Shown here: positions 23,804 through 33,858 of the stretch, one piece after another
Position numbering within the stretch: position 1 is the stretch's first letter
How the letters are laid out: the number at the start of each line of letters is the position of its first letter
Assembly: GCA_029582165.1 (NCBI GenBank)
Contig: CM055874.1
Location: forward strand, 4,414,114 to 4,478,113
Reading direction: 5' to 3'
Source of the DNA: Portulaca oleracea
Taxonomy: Eukaryota > Streptophyta > Magnoliopsida > Caryophyllales > Portulacaceae
Length of the DNA: 64,000 nt
Program-made: the position numbers and the translations under genes
Notes under the pieces: model-generated
The model's database searches: none
Seen by the model: only the letters and a program-made list of their open reading frames with translations
Told to the model about the DNA's origin: nothing

Positions 23804-23811
23804 GTTATATC
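23804..23811 (-). promoter_or_regulatory. Probable TATA box of UGT-4
   Basis: The minus strand reads AGTAGATATAACCACG, about 60 bp upstream of the ATG at 23745. It is a variant of the core promoter shared with UGT-2, 5 and 7. Confidence 0.5.
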
Positions 23812-23925
23812 TACTAAAAGGCAGACAAGGTTTTAGTTTCAATGAGATAAAATCATTCTTAATTCTCTCCACTCTGCCAGTAGCCAAATTGATTTTCTCT
23901 TTGGTAATCCTATCATTTTGTCGGT

Positions 23926-24312
23926 AAATCATTGAATCAAGATGGTTATTTCACCATCTTGAATTATGCTTAATAACTTTAAAAGTTATATTCATGTTTA
24001 TTTAAATCATTAGAAAGGTATGTCTCATCAGTTTAATTGTTATTATCACTCATAAAGTATACAAATACTATTTCTTTTACTTGTATATTTTTCATAAACC
24101 TAGGATTATGCATAATATTTGCATTCTCTTCTATAATTGATATGATGATTAGGTTAATCATGAATATTTTTCAACGTAGCCGATAGATGTGTCATGCTAT
24201 TATAGTCGATAAATATGTGTAATTACTAAGTAAAATATTATTTACAATCATAAATAAATAAATTCTATGCCATTCAAGATCGTTGTTAACCATCTTGATT
24301 CAAGATATATAT
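23926..24312. mobile_element. Mutator-like MITE with 10-bp target duplication
   Basis: The 387-bp insert is flanked by exact copies of TTTTGTCGGT (23916-23925 and 24313-24322). Its inverted ends share TTGAATCAAGATGGTTA, with a second inverted motif (CATCTTGAAT) just inside. A 9-10-bp duplication fits the Mutator superfamily. The matching flank of UGT-5 (about 27035-27070) carries the uninterrupted site, so insertion followed the UGT-4/UGT-5 duplication. Confidence 0.8.
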
Positions 24313-24322
24313 TTTTGTCGGT

Positions 24323-25441
24323 GCAGTTTGTTTTTCCTGATCTTGTTATGCATGCCTGCAGTCGTCTGCATTTTATGGGTCCATTATATACTGTCGTTGC
24401 CAAAACAAGACAATTAATACTCTGAGAAAACTTGATATTGGTCCCCCTCCACCCCCCCCCCCCCCCCTTCTCTTTCCAAAAAAAAAACACCTAATCTTTT
24501 TTTTTTTTTAAATTTTTTAGCCAGCCCACATTCCACAGAAGGGCAGATTGGAGTTAAAGTTCTCAGTTTCAATTTGAGAGACCATGACAGAGTGATATGA
24601 CTGATATCTACTGACTATGGTTTAAAGAAAGAGATGTATATGTCATAGCTCTTGTGGTCAACTGACTATGATGTAAGTTTCCCAGAACAAGTAAATCAAG
24701 CAAACAAATGTGCATAGTTCCCCCCCCCCCCCTTCCATGCTTGTTTTATCATCTATCTTACTTGGCTTAGTAGAAGTGGTATAATTCAGGTGAGAAAAAG
24801 ATGGTTCTTGGGAGGGCAATAGGGTATAGTTTCTTTTATTTTCTTTATATTTTCCGGCTTGTGATTTTAAGGTTGAATGTTCAAATCAAGCATTTTCTTG
24901 AGGGTATAGTTTTCTATGCTTGCGTGTTTAATCTTGGATGTTTAAGTTATGCATGCTTCACATGCATATGTGAGTTCCAGACTGTTTATTAGGGGAGTGC
25001 ATCTAAGTCGTTTCAGTTCTAGATCAAGATAGTTGAAGTTGGCTTGAGTCTGGTTTGAGATTAGTTACTTGGAAAAATTGACCAAGTTGGACTTGAATAA
25101 CGGATCTAGACGTTCAAAATATAGAGGTAGCCACTAAATTATTACACTCAACTCATAAAACAAAATTCATAATTTTTACCCCTCATCCTACTAAAACTGC
25201 ATTTTTTTGGCCAAGGGTGACCATGGTCACCTCCAAGCCTAATGGGGATCTGACAATGCTTCAGTTCCAGACTATAAGCCTTTTGGAAAGAATAATATGC
25301 ATATGCTCATGGTTTGTATGAAGTGAATATCCCCTTATCATTAAACTGAATAGAATTGCTTAGGCAGAGGCTCAAATTAGAAATACATAATCAGAATTTT
25401 TCCTCCCCCACCAAATTGTGTGTGTGTGATGGGCTGTGTTA
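24323..25441. other. Spacer between UGT-5 and UGT-4
   Basis: About 24323-24440 matches 27290-27365 (shared ACTGTCGTTGCCAAAACAAG). C-runs lie at 24452-24467 (16) and 24720-24732 (13). About 25311-25375 is the duplicated 3' flank, and a short GT repeat (25417-25428) lies just 3' of the UGT-5 stop. The 63-aa plus frame at 24801 is not supported. Confidence 0.5.
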
Positions 25442-26866
25442 TCATCTTGTAATGTGAGCAATGAGAGACTCCATTTCTAAGCAGGAAGCACCGCCTTTAG
25501 CTACGGAAGCTTGAGCAGCCTTGCCAAGCTCTGCTGCCCTTTTCCTCATCTCATCTCCTTCTTTCGACGCCATAAGTCTTTTCACGACATCCTCTACGGT
25601 GTCTGATGTCACCAGCTCAGCTCGACGTTCCCAATCCCTGACCAACGTTCCAATTCGTAGCACTTGTGTCACCAAAGCAGCATTCCTTGGTTGGTCAGAG
25701 TGCATTGGCCATGCAGCAATTGGCACTCCCATGCTGATGCTCTCTATGCATGAATTCCACCCACAGTGACTCATGAATCCACCTACTGATGGGTGACCCA
25801 GAATTTCCAGCTGGGGTGCCCAGTTTTTCACCACCATTCCCCTGTTTTTCACCTTCTCTTCATACTTTTCTGGCAGCTGAGGGTTTCCCTCTTCATTGCC
25901 TGAAAATACATTGCCTTTATCAGCTGGTCTAAGCACCCATATAAATTTATGGCCGCTTTGCTCCAACCCTTTTGCCAGCTCTCTGATCTGCTCGTCGGTC
26001 ATCGATGTTGTTGATCCAAAGGAGACATATATCACAGAACCCTCCGCTTGATTGTCAAGCCATTGTAGGCATTCATGTCTTTGCTTGCCATTTCTGCTTT
26101 TGATTTCCACTGGGTTGAAAGGTCCGATGGCGAAGATTTTCATGTTGGCATTAGCAGGTAGCCTCTCCAGTAGCTCTAGATACCTACCCTCTATCACCCT
26201 GCATGTATTGAACAGTGTTCCAGATTGGAAGTCCCTGCACTCACGTTGTTTAGCTGTGAGTTCTATCATCTCTGGAGTTAGAGTGCCGTCAGTAGAGGGA
26301 ATGTGTGTTATGACATCAGAGTCTATCTGAAATGGTTTCTCAGTTGGACTTTCCCAGAGTTCTGTAAAGATATAGAAAGCCGAGATTGGAATGAAGACGT
26401 AAGCCTCAGCATTTGGGATGAGTTTTACATCTTGAACCACGGAAGCCATAACGCTATCATGAATGACTATAACCCTCCTGAACTTCTCTGAGAATTCCTG
26501 TAAAAGTTGGAACATGGGTTTGCGGAGATGCATCGACGCTTCAAAAAGAGGTTGGAGTTGTGCTGGGAATTTCGTGGGGGCATTTGGGTTGGGAGGGGGT
26601 GAGCTGTAAGGAGGCAGCTCTAGGTCGTGGAACTTGATCTTTCTGGAAGTTTCCGGATCCCAACCGTGGAATCGTAGCTTGGCTTGACGGTTATGGATGG
26701 CTGATCCGGCATAGTGGACCTGTATTCCATAGGAGGTTATGCGATGCGAGAGATGGAGGAGTTGGTTTAGGTGGCCTTGGGCTGGGAGGGGTACTATTAC
26801 TACAGCTACTTGACCAGCTTTGTGGTGGTTTTTGTTGCCATTTTGGCTGCAGTTTTGGCACTCCAT
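25442..26866 (-). CDS. UGT-5: zeatin O-glucosyltransferase-like UDP-glycosyltransferase
   Basis: The single exon encodes 474 aa starting MECQNCSQ. Catalytic His32 lies in [14 protein letters not shown] and Asp137 in VIHD; VSFGS is at 281-285 and the PSPG box at 349-392 (W349, HCGWNS 367-372, Gln392). The acceptor-side N-terminal domain is residues 1 to about 250 and the donor-binding domain about 255-474. The subfamily-like [14 protein letters not shown] stretch is at 58-71. No signal peptide or membrane span is seen, consistent with a cytosolic enzyme. It is closest to UGT-4 in its flanks, but around the PSPG box it follows UGT-3 ([13 protein letters not shown] and LGHPSVGG). It has a clear TATA box and a MITE about 240 bp upstream. 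Confidence 0.94.
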   Translation of the reverse strand: MECQNCSQNGNKNHHKAGQVAVVIVPLPAQGHLNQLLHLSHRITSYGIQVHYAGSAIHNRQAKLRFHGWDPETSRKIKFHDLELPPYSSPPPNPNAPTKFPAQLQPLFEASMHLRKPMFQLLQEFSEKFRRVIVIHDSVMASVVQDVKLIPNAEAYVFIPISAFYIFTELWESPTEKPFQIDSDVITHIPSTDGTLTPEMIELTAKQRECRDFQSGTLFNTCRVIEGRYLELLERLPANANMKIFAIGPFNPVEIKSRNGKQRHECLQWLDNQAEGSVIYVSFGSTTSMTDEQIRELAKGLEQSGHKFIWVLRPADKGNVFSGNEEGNPQLPEKYEEKVKNRGMVVKNWAPQLEILGHPSVGGFMSHCGWNSCIESISMGVPIAAWPMHSDQPRNAALVTQVLRIGTLVRDWERRAELVTSDTVEDVVKRLMASKEGDEMRKRAAELGKAAQASVAKGGASCLEMESLIAHITR

Positions 26867-26927
26867 TTGGTTTTTGGGATCAATTTTTGTGATGGGATAA
26901 AGCTGTTGGGAGGGAGGGCGGGATGTG

Positions 26928-26936
26928 GTTATATAC
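26928..26936 (-). promoter_or_regulatory. TATA box of UGT-5
   Basis: The minus strand reads AGTAGTATATAACCACAT, with the core 62-70 bp upstream of the ATG. Confidence 0.6.
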
Positions 26937-27101
26937 TACTTAATAAGCATGTGAATATTTAGATTTAATGAGATAAATTCTTCTTCTCCTCCTCCTCTCT
27001 GGCAGTAGGCAGTAGCCAAATTGATTTTGTCTTTGGTAATTTCGTACCATTTCATCGGGGAAGTTTGTTTTTCCCATTCTTGTTGTATATTTCGGCAGGT
27101 A

Positions 27102-27283
27102 TACTACTCGAACTGGGATGCGTGTATCCATATTGGACACGGATATGGGTGTCACACTTGATTATGTTTAAAAAGTTTGCATATTTTCTTTGTAATTTGA
27201 AGTGTTGAGTGCCGTACCCTTATCCGGGTATTGAGGGTCCAACATGGTTACGGCATGGAATTTGAAGAGTCAGAGTAACATAG
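27102..27283. mobile_element. MITE with CTATGTTACTC-type ends, upstream of UGT-5
   Basis: The right end CAGAGTAACATAG is the inverse of CTATGTTACTCTG; the left end is eroded (TATACTACTCGAACTGGG). The interior matches the complete copy at 37687-37873: GGACACGGATA, AATTTGAAGTGT, GTCGTACCCTT-like and GGGTAT-GAGGGTCC-like phrases. Confidence 0.75.
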
Positions 27284-28677
27284 GTCAGCAGTCACCTGTG
27301 TTTTATGAGTGCATCGTGTACTGTCGTTGCCAAAACAAGACAATTAGTACTCTGAGAAAAATTGATTGTGTTAGTTGACAATCCTTTTCCTAAGCATTAA
27401 TTATTAGCCAAGCCCCATTCAGATGTGACGGAAGGGCAGATTCCGGTAAGACCTACCCTCAATAGGATACCAATTTTACTCTCAAGTCTCAAATAATAAT
27501 GGAGAGGTTTTGGTTAGCTTTTAGCTATTGTGTAAACTTAAATGTGAGGTTGCCTCACATATGATTTGTTACAAATGTGGGTTTGGATGTGACTTGTGAG
27601 ATTGATAACAGTGAAAACCTGCCAACTTTTAATGACGTGAGTCATAAACATGCACTTGTTCGGGTAATATTGAACTAACTACATTTATTAGTTTTATTAC
27701 CATGTTTATCAATTACACTGCACAAACAGTCAGTAATAAGATTTGTCCTATTTATTAGTTTTATTACATATATTGCTTAAATTTTAGATATATCTAGGAA
27801 GTTCAAATACAATGGGTGGACTTAATTGATCCAGCTTGGATGGTTTGTTCCATAGCCACCCTTTGGAACAGTGGAGAGTACACTAATTTTTTTCACAATT
27901 TATTCCTTTTTAGTGCTTCTGACATCTTTACTAAATTCTTCAAAATCCCAGAGGAAGGTGGCCTGTGAATCAAAAGCATGTTTCTGTTGACATAACGATA
28001 TCATCAGGTCATAAACATTTCTAAAGCTAGCCAAATTGAGTAAAAAAGTGACTTGTATGAGATCTAGCTATGTATTAGCTTCGATGGAAGAACCCTAAAA
28101 TCGATGAATGTGGTGAAGTAATGGCCTTTAATAGCTGCCTGTAGTGTCAAGTGTGAGTGCACTGAGCACTTTTTTTTTTTTTTTTGGTTTGGGGTCGCCG
28201 GGGGCAGCTACCACCATTTCACGAATGCCCTTCGTTTGGGTCCAAAGAATAGGACTGTATAAGTTTTAAATGATGTATCCCTCGTTCATGAATTCTCAGT
28301 AGTCAGTACTATCTTTACTGTAAACTTGAGAATGGTATGTTCTGTTGTGTGCTATGGACTATGATTTTGTTATTCTTCTTGTTTATCCCCCTCTGCATAT
28401 TTCTATACACATGTTTTACTGCACTTGGTGAAGTATTGTATTTGTGTTTCTCTGTTTGTGTATTTTTGGTAGACCAACTCTCTTGATTCTTTAGTGGATT
28501 CTTTATGTTATTCGGGACAAATCTCTGATCTTGGGGCCTCTAAAGTTGGGTCTCTTGATTTTTTTTAATATGTGATAATGCAGTTTTTACACTGGGGGTT
28601 GGAGCGAAGGAGAAGGGAGGTTATGTATCATAGTTCTTTTGGGGGGTAAAAGAAGGGGCAAGTACAATCAGACAATA
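27284..28677. other. Spacer between UGT-6 and UGT-5
   Basis: No supported gene. About 27290-27365 is the duplicated 5' flank shared with UGT-4. A T-run at about 28170-28189, followed by a G-rich phrase, may be the reversed poly-A end of a retroposon; no target duplication was confirmed. Confidence 0.4.
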
Positions 28678-28802
28678 TTAAGGCCCCGTTTTTTTTTTAC
28701 GGTGCAGTTGGTTGGGGTGTGTTGGAATGTGGAAAGTTATGGGGGAATCTGGAAAGTTGTGGTAGAAACGAACCGACCATAAAAAAAAAACGGGGCCTTA
28801 AA
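28678..28802. mobile_element. Harbinger-like MITE with perfect ends
   Basis: The ends read TTAAGGCCCCGTTTTTTTTT and its exact inverse, so the first and last ~20 bases pair perfectly. TTA/TAA at each border fits the 3-bp target of PIF/Harbinger elements. At about 125 bp it is short and little decayed, hence probably young. Confidence 0.8.
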
Positions 28803-29433
28803 GAGGATGATGCTAGCTGGATAACACAAAATGCCAAAAGCTCCCTGCCCCTACCCTTTACTAACATATACTTATATGTTTCAATAGGGGTTTGGCAAAA
28901 TAGTGGTCAATAGTTGAGAAGTACAAGTGGCAATATCGAAATGTTGGCCAAGACTGATTGTACTCAAGTGCTGTAGGGCACTTTCAATTGTTTTTTGATG
29001 ATTAAATAAAATGGGCCTAAGCCCGATAATTATCTAAAAAAAAAAAGGAAGGGGCAAGTAACGGAGGGAACACTTGACGTATAACCCGCTATTTGTTTTC
29101 AATTTAATGTGTGAATCCAAACACACTTTGATTTTAGAGGGGGAAGGGGAGGATAAGGCAATAGAACTTATAGAAGGGAGGGGAAATGAAGGGAGGGGTT
29201 ATAGTTAGATCTTGTTTGGACATATATTTAAGAGCGAATGCAGGATAAGAGGTAGGAACTATTAAATTTCTTCTCTTCTCATCCTTTCTCCCTCATTTCG
29301 AGGGTTAAGAAAAAGGATGTTAATGGAGGGGAATGAAGGTGAAGCATTCCCCTCCTTCTGAGCAAGTTATTTCGGCCAATATTGGTTTCGACAGACATTG
29401 ATCTACCGTAGTACATTGCATCAAAATATCATT
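28803..29433. other. Non-coding spacer
   Basis: G-rich phrases of the GGGGAAGGGGAGG kind occur near 29140-29200. An A-run near 29036-29046 may be a degraded retroposon tail. I see no gene. Confidence 0.3.
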
Positions 29434-29847
29434 CAATGGTGTGTTTGGTTACTCAAGTTTCCTAGGAAAGTTAGTCAATTTTCCCTAGTTGACTTAACTT
29501 TCCCATGTTTGGGAGTAAAATAGGGATAGAAAAATTTTTAATTGGGGCCCACAATTTTCCTAAGCTTCATGGTGAAAACTTTCCCGGGGGTATGGGAAAG
29601 TTTTTTTCCCATGGGAAAGGGAAAGTTCTTTTAACTTAGTTTCCAAAAATGACCCTAAAAACTATTTTATAAATTAACTTATGTAGGGTAGTTTGGACAT
29701 TTTAAGTGAGTTTTCCCACAAACTTTCCCATATTTTCAAATATAAACCAAACACTGTGAATTATTCTTTCCCATAAAAAATTTTCCTAGGAAAAACTTTC
29801 CCAGAAAATTTTTTCCTACGAAACATTTTCCCGAAAACGCACCATTA
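29434..29847. mobile_element. MITE of the GTGTTTGGTT family
   Basis: The left end AATGGTGTGTTTGGTTACTC pairs with the reverse complement of the right end, TAATGGTGCGTTTTCGGGAA. The interior is built of inverted CTTTCCC/GGGAAAG blocks. It ends about 140 bp from the UGT-6 stop, so it may supply 3' UTR or terminator sequence. Confidence 0.65.
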
Positions 29848-29986
29848 GTGATGACAATAGTATGTAAGTACTGATAGGGATCGTATGATAGGTGGAAGAC
29901 CAAACATGTTTCACAAAATCATTCTCTGGATCACACATTCACACTACAGATCTATGGCCCATCTTACCTTTGTTTTCTTGTTGTTG

Positions 29987-31414
29987 TCATCTGGTAATGT
30001 GATCTATGAAACTATTCATTTCCACCCGCGACGCACCACCTTGATCAACCGAAGCTCGCACAGCCTCCCCCAACTCCGACGCTCTCTTCCTCATCTCGTC
30101 TCCTTCTTCCGATCCCATCACTTTCCTCACCGCATCCTCCACCCTCTCGGCTGTCACAATCTCACCTCGACGCTCCCACTCCCTAACCAACACTCCGATT
30201 CCCAGCACTTTGGTCATCAAACACGCATTCCTCGGTTGGTCAGAGTGCATTGGCCATGCAGCAATCGGCACTCCCATGCTGATGCTCTCCATGCACGAAT
30301 TCCATCCGCAGTGACTCATGAACCCGCCTGTTGATGCGTGAGCCAGAATCTCCAGCTGCGGGGCCCAGTTTCGAACCACCATTCCCCTGTTTTGAACCCT
30401 TTCCTCGTACCCTTCTGGCGGCTCAGGCTTTTCATCCCCTTGGTCTTCAGCAAAAATGTCAGCTTTGTCAGCTGATCTAAGCACCCATATGAACTTCTGC
30501 CCGCTTCGTTCCAACCCTTTTGCCAGCTCTTCGATCTGCTCGTTGCTCATCGATGTGCTCGATCCGAATGAGACGTAAATCACGGAGTTTGCCTCCTGTT
30601 TGTCCAGCCATTGTATGCATTGATCGTGCCTCTGTTTCTCGTCTGTGTTTTGGATGATTTCCACTGGATTGTAAGGTCCGATGGCGAATGTCTTCATTTT
30701 GGAGTGAATTAACAGCCTGTCTAGCAACTCCAAATACTTACCCTCAATCGCGGGACATGTGTTGAGTAAAATCCCAGATTGGAAGTCTTTAAACTTGTCC
30801 TGCTCGGCTAACAACTTCGCAACCTCTGGGGTTAAACACCCTTCAAAAGAAGGAACAGATTCCGGGATATCCCGATCACCGAGGTGGAATGGTTTTTCAG
30901 GGAAACTTTCCCAGAGCGTCGTAAAGACGCAAAACGCCGAGATTGGAATCATCATATAAGCCTCAGCATTGGGGACGAGTTTCGCATCTTGAACCACAAA
31001 ACTCATCAATCGATCATGAACGACAACAACCCTTTCGTACCTCTTCGAGAGCGTTTGCAGGAGCCCGAAAACGGGCTCCCGCAGATGCATGGAAGCCTCG
31101 AAAAGAGGGTGGAGATGCGCGGGGAAATTTGTGGAGGGATTCGGGGTAAGAGGGGGTGAGTTGTAAGGTGGGAGTGGGAGGTCGTGGAACTCAATTTTCT
31201 GTGTGATCTGCGGGTCCCACCCGGCCAACCGAACCCGGGCTTGGCGGTTGTGGAGGTGGGACCCGGCATAGTGAACCGGAACGCCGTGGGATGTTATGAG
31301 ATGAGCGAGGTGGAGGAGTTGGTTGAGATGGCCTTGGGCTGGAAAGGGCACCATGCCTACTGCTACTTGATGGGCAGTTTTCTGGGTGTTTTGGTTGCTA
31401 CTTTGGCCTTCCAT
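29987..31414 (-). CDS. UGT-6: zeatin O-glucosyltransferase-like UDP-glycosyltransferase
   Basis: The single exon encodes 475 aa starting MEGQSSNQ. Catalytic His29 lies in PAQGHLNQ and Asp134 in VVHD; VSFGS is at 281-285 and the PSPG box at 350-393 (HCGWNS 368-373, final Gln393). All key residues are present. It is more divergent than UGT-3, 4 and 5 and more GC-rich; HNRQARVRLAGWDP replaces [14 protein letters not shown]. The start is fixed by alignment with MEGQ-type paralogs (UGT-8 and the relic at 32381) and by a TATAAAT about 60 bp upstream. The acceptor cannot be read from sequence. Confidence 0.92.
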   Translation of the reverse strand: MEGQSSNQNTQKTAHQVAVGMVPFPAQGHLNQLLHLAHLITSHGVPVHYAGSHLHNRQARVRLAGWDPQITQKIEFHDLPLPPYNSPPLTPNPSTNFPAHLHPLFEASMHLREPVFGLLQTLSKRYERVVVVHDRLMSFVVQDAKLVPNAEAYMMIPISAFCVFTTLWESFPEKPFHLGDRDIPESVPSFEGCLTPEVAKLLAEQDKFKDFQSGILLNTCPAIEGKYLELLDRLLIHSKMKTFAIGPYNPVEIIQNTDEKQRHDQCIQWLDKQEANSVIYVSFGSSTSMSNEQIEELAKGLERSGQKFIWVLRSADKADIFAEDQGDEKPEPPEGYEERVQNRGMVVRNWAPQLEILAHASTGGFMSHCGWNSCMESISMGVPIAAWPMHSDQPRNACLMTKVLGIGVLVREWERRGEIVTAERVEDAVRKVMGSEEGDEMRKRASELGEAVRASVDQGGASRVEMNSFIDHITR

Positions 31415-31473
31415 TTTGGTTCAAATTTTGTAGAATTAAGAACTTCCACTCAAGGTGCTTATTGAGCATCTTG

Positions 31474-31481
31474 ATTTATAC
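31474..31481 (-). promoter_or_regulatory. Probable TATA box of UGT-6
   Basis: The minus strand reads TTTGAGTATAAATCAAG, with the core about 60-66 bp upstream of the ATG at 31414. A palindromic MITE begins only 27 bp further upstream. Confidence 0.55.
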
Positions 31482-31507
31482 TCAAATTCGTCTAAGAATG
31501 AAAGGAG

Positions 31508-31901
31508 ATTCTACCATAGTTGAAATTTTTTTCAACTATGGTAGTTGAAAAGTATATTCCACCACTAAAAGACCAAAATTAATAATATTGATCAATGTGA
31601 TTTGTTCTAATAAGTAATGACTTTCATCGAGATATAACTTGTTCACAAAATTTAATATTTCTATGGATATTATACCATGATTAGAACTTTTTCAACTATC
31701 GTAGTTGAAAAGTGTACTATATCGTTGATTCTAACCTAAAATATTGAAATTGATTTATTTTGATCGAAATAACTTGTTGGAATAGTTAATTGTATGTATT
31801 GGTACATAAATCTTTTAAACAAATGAAATTTATCTTGCTCAAATTAACACTAAGAAACTTTCAACTACCATAGTTGAAAAAAAATTCAACTATGGTAGAA
31901 T
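31508..31901. mobile_element. Foldback-like MITE with nested palindromes, in the UGT-6 promoter
   Basis: The two arms (31508-31552 and 31857-31901) are almost perfect inverse copies. Each is itself a palindrome: CTACCATAGTTGAA, a T-run, then TTCAACTATGGTAG. A third site (TTTTTCAACTATCGTAGTTG) lies at 31687-31710. It begins about 95 bp upstream of the UGT-6 ATG. Older copies lie at 2258-2612 and 49226-49430. Confidence 0.8.
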
Positions 31902-32090
31902 TATGTCTGTGTATTTAGTTAAATTGTTTAATATATATTATTCTTGATTTTAGAGTTGTTTTCATTCATAGTATATAAAATTGGTATTTATTTATACATT
32001 TTCATAAATATAGAATTATGTGAAATAGATGGTCTTTATTATGATTGGTGTGGTTGAGATATTCTTTATATTTATTGTGGCTCTAGCTAT

Positions 32091-32271
32091 TTTTTTTTTG
32101 AAAAGTCAATAAGATGAATTTCTCAGGCTGAGATATAATTTCAAACTAGTGGGGTGGGGTTTCCCAGGAGCATATTTCATCCGGATTTAAAAGCAGACAA
32201 AGGTATGCTAAGTGGTGTGCCTCCTCATTCATTTCTCTTCTTGTCCAATGGATTTTTATTTCTGGTCTCAG
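32091..32271 (-). mobile_element. LINE-type retroposon 3' fragment with target duplication
   Basis: The 181-bp insert starts with a T-run on the plus strand (the poly-A tail of a minus-strand insertion). It is flanked by ATTGTGGCTCTAGCTAT (32074-32090) and ATTGTGGCTCTAGTTAT (32272-32288), a 16/17 match typical of target-primed reverse transcription. The body has no coding frame and shows no tRNA-like box, so a 5'-truncated LINE is more likely than a SINE. Confidence 0.7.
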
Positions 32272-32326
32272 ATTGTGGCTCTAGTTATTACGATTTATAT
32301 GATTGAGATATCGTTTATATGATTAA

Positions 32327-32381
32327 ACTACTTGATGAGCAGTTTTTTTTGGGTACTTTGATTGCAATTTTGACCTTCCAT
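32327..32381 (-). pseudogene. UGT relic: promoter and first codons only
   Basis: An ATG at 32381 begins MEGQNCNQSTQK, matching the start of UGT-6 (MEGQSSNQNTQK), and the flank TTTTGTTTCGAATTTCGTAG resembles the UGT-6 leader. After about 17 codons the frame hits a stop and similarity ends. A TATA box with the family core promoter sits upstream (32434-32442). This is the broken 5' end of a former tenth array member. Confidence 0.75.
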
Positions 32382-32433
32382 TTTGTTTCGAATTTCGTAG
32401 AATGATGGGCAGAGGGCTAAGGGATGCACACAG

Positions 32434-32442
32434 TTATATATA
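32434..32442 (-). promoter_or_regulatory. Orphan TATA box of the 32.38-kb UGT relic
   Basis: The minus strand reads CTAGTATATATAACTGTG, 53-61 bp upstream of the relic ATG. It keeps the family core promoter although the gene body is gone. Confidence 0.5.
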
Positions 32443-32879
32443 CTAGTTGTATATATGAATGATACGTTTCTTAAATCAAGATGATTAATAACCATATTGA
32501 ATTGTTCATAGCCATGTTCGTTCCTTTGTTAATTTACTGACTTTTTGAATTATACTTAAATTTACTCAATTTTACTTTGATCAAAAGTTACAAATATGTT
32601 CATTTTTTTAATCACATTTACGACCTCTTACAAAATATTACATATATTTACAATTTTTTACAGAACTTTATTTTACCCAATCTTACCCCATCTTACCTTG
32701 CAAATGGAAAGGTCATGACCTAAAATGCTAGAATTCATATTAGGCATCAAAGTTTTCACATTGTCATAGTAAATATACGAAACTAATTTTTTGTAATTAA
32801 TGGACATAGAGTGCTCAATTTCTAGATAGGCAAAAACCGACACTACCTTACTTATCCAACTTATACATATCTATCGAAA

Positions 32880-33545
32880 GAACAAAATCTAACCCATGAA
32901 CTTGCATTGGTATTCGGTAACGCTAACAAAACTGCACTGCAGGTAACTCTAGCAGTCACCTTCATGAGAATGGCCAGAAACGTTGTCGAGACGTTCCAAA
33001 TCGTACTGTGCGCCACCCCCTACGGCCCTTGCCGCCCACTGCAGCCTAACCTCGAGCAGAGATCATGTCAACTGTCATCAGAAAGGATTAATTAATTTGG
33101 GTTCGGGATCATGTTGTGGAATATCTCTGTCCATATTATTATATTGACTGGACTGAGGCAGCAAAATTGATGTTGTGCTCTTAACTGCAGTGTATGCTTC
33201 TGGAGGAGGTGCAAACTTGTTTAGGGTAAGGGTGCCTTCACTTGTTTTAGTAATTTCCCAACAGTGGTTTTGTATTATATGCCCCACACTGTCTTTGTCA
33301 AAGATGTCATTGCTTTCATCATCCTTTACTAATTTATTGCTTGCTGTCTGCCCTGTTTTTTCATCTGTAAATCTTTTGAGATGTTCTTCGTGGGAGTTAG
33401 TCTGCTGGAATGCTGGGTATAGGCAGACCTGTGAACTTTTGACCCGCCTTGGGAATCCGGTCCAAACCCGTCTTGGGTTTTGCACACGACTTTCTTGACC
33501 CGAACCCAGAGTGAACAAAAATTCGGAAAGCCCACAAATTAGCGG
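32880..33545 (-). other. Non-UGT segment with an unrecognised 146-aa frame
   Basis: The minus frame at 33078-33518 has normal protein-like composition over its last ~105 residues (33078 to about 33400): mixed charged residues, then EGTLTLNKFAPPPEAYTAVK, ending EPKLINPF. The first ~40 residues come from a GACCCG-rich repeat-like piece. I recognise no family. It could be the last exon of a captured or decayed gene; a possible acceptor CAG lies near 33408. The stretch 32930-33070 is GC-rich without a clear frame. Confidence 0.3.
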
Positions 33546-33858
33546 GTTAGCCCAATCTATCCATTTGGTCCGAAAATTTTAATTCTTATGTTCAATTCTA
33601 TTGGAATCAGTCTCTAGGAATTTTTGTTCATGGGATAAGACTGTCTACATTTGTACCTTCACCCTTTCAAACCCTCCATTTGACCTTATCTATTGTCTCT
33701 GGCAGGTTGCTCACAAAGATTGGGGGTCCAATGTCAATACCCCTTCAACATAATGTTCAAAATCTAGGTCTAGGGTTTAAGAAAAGGGAATCCTTAGGAA
33801 CTTATTTATCTTTTCTTTTACCTAAAAGCGATTGTTGGCTTGAAGGTCATCCTTACGA

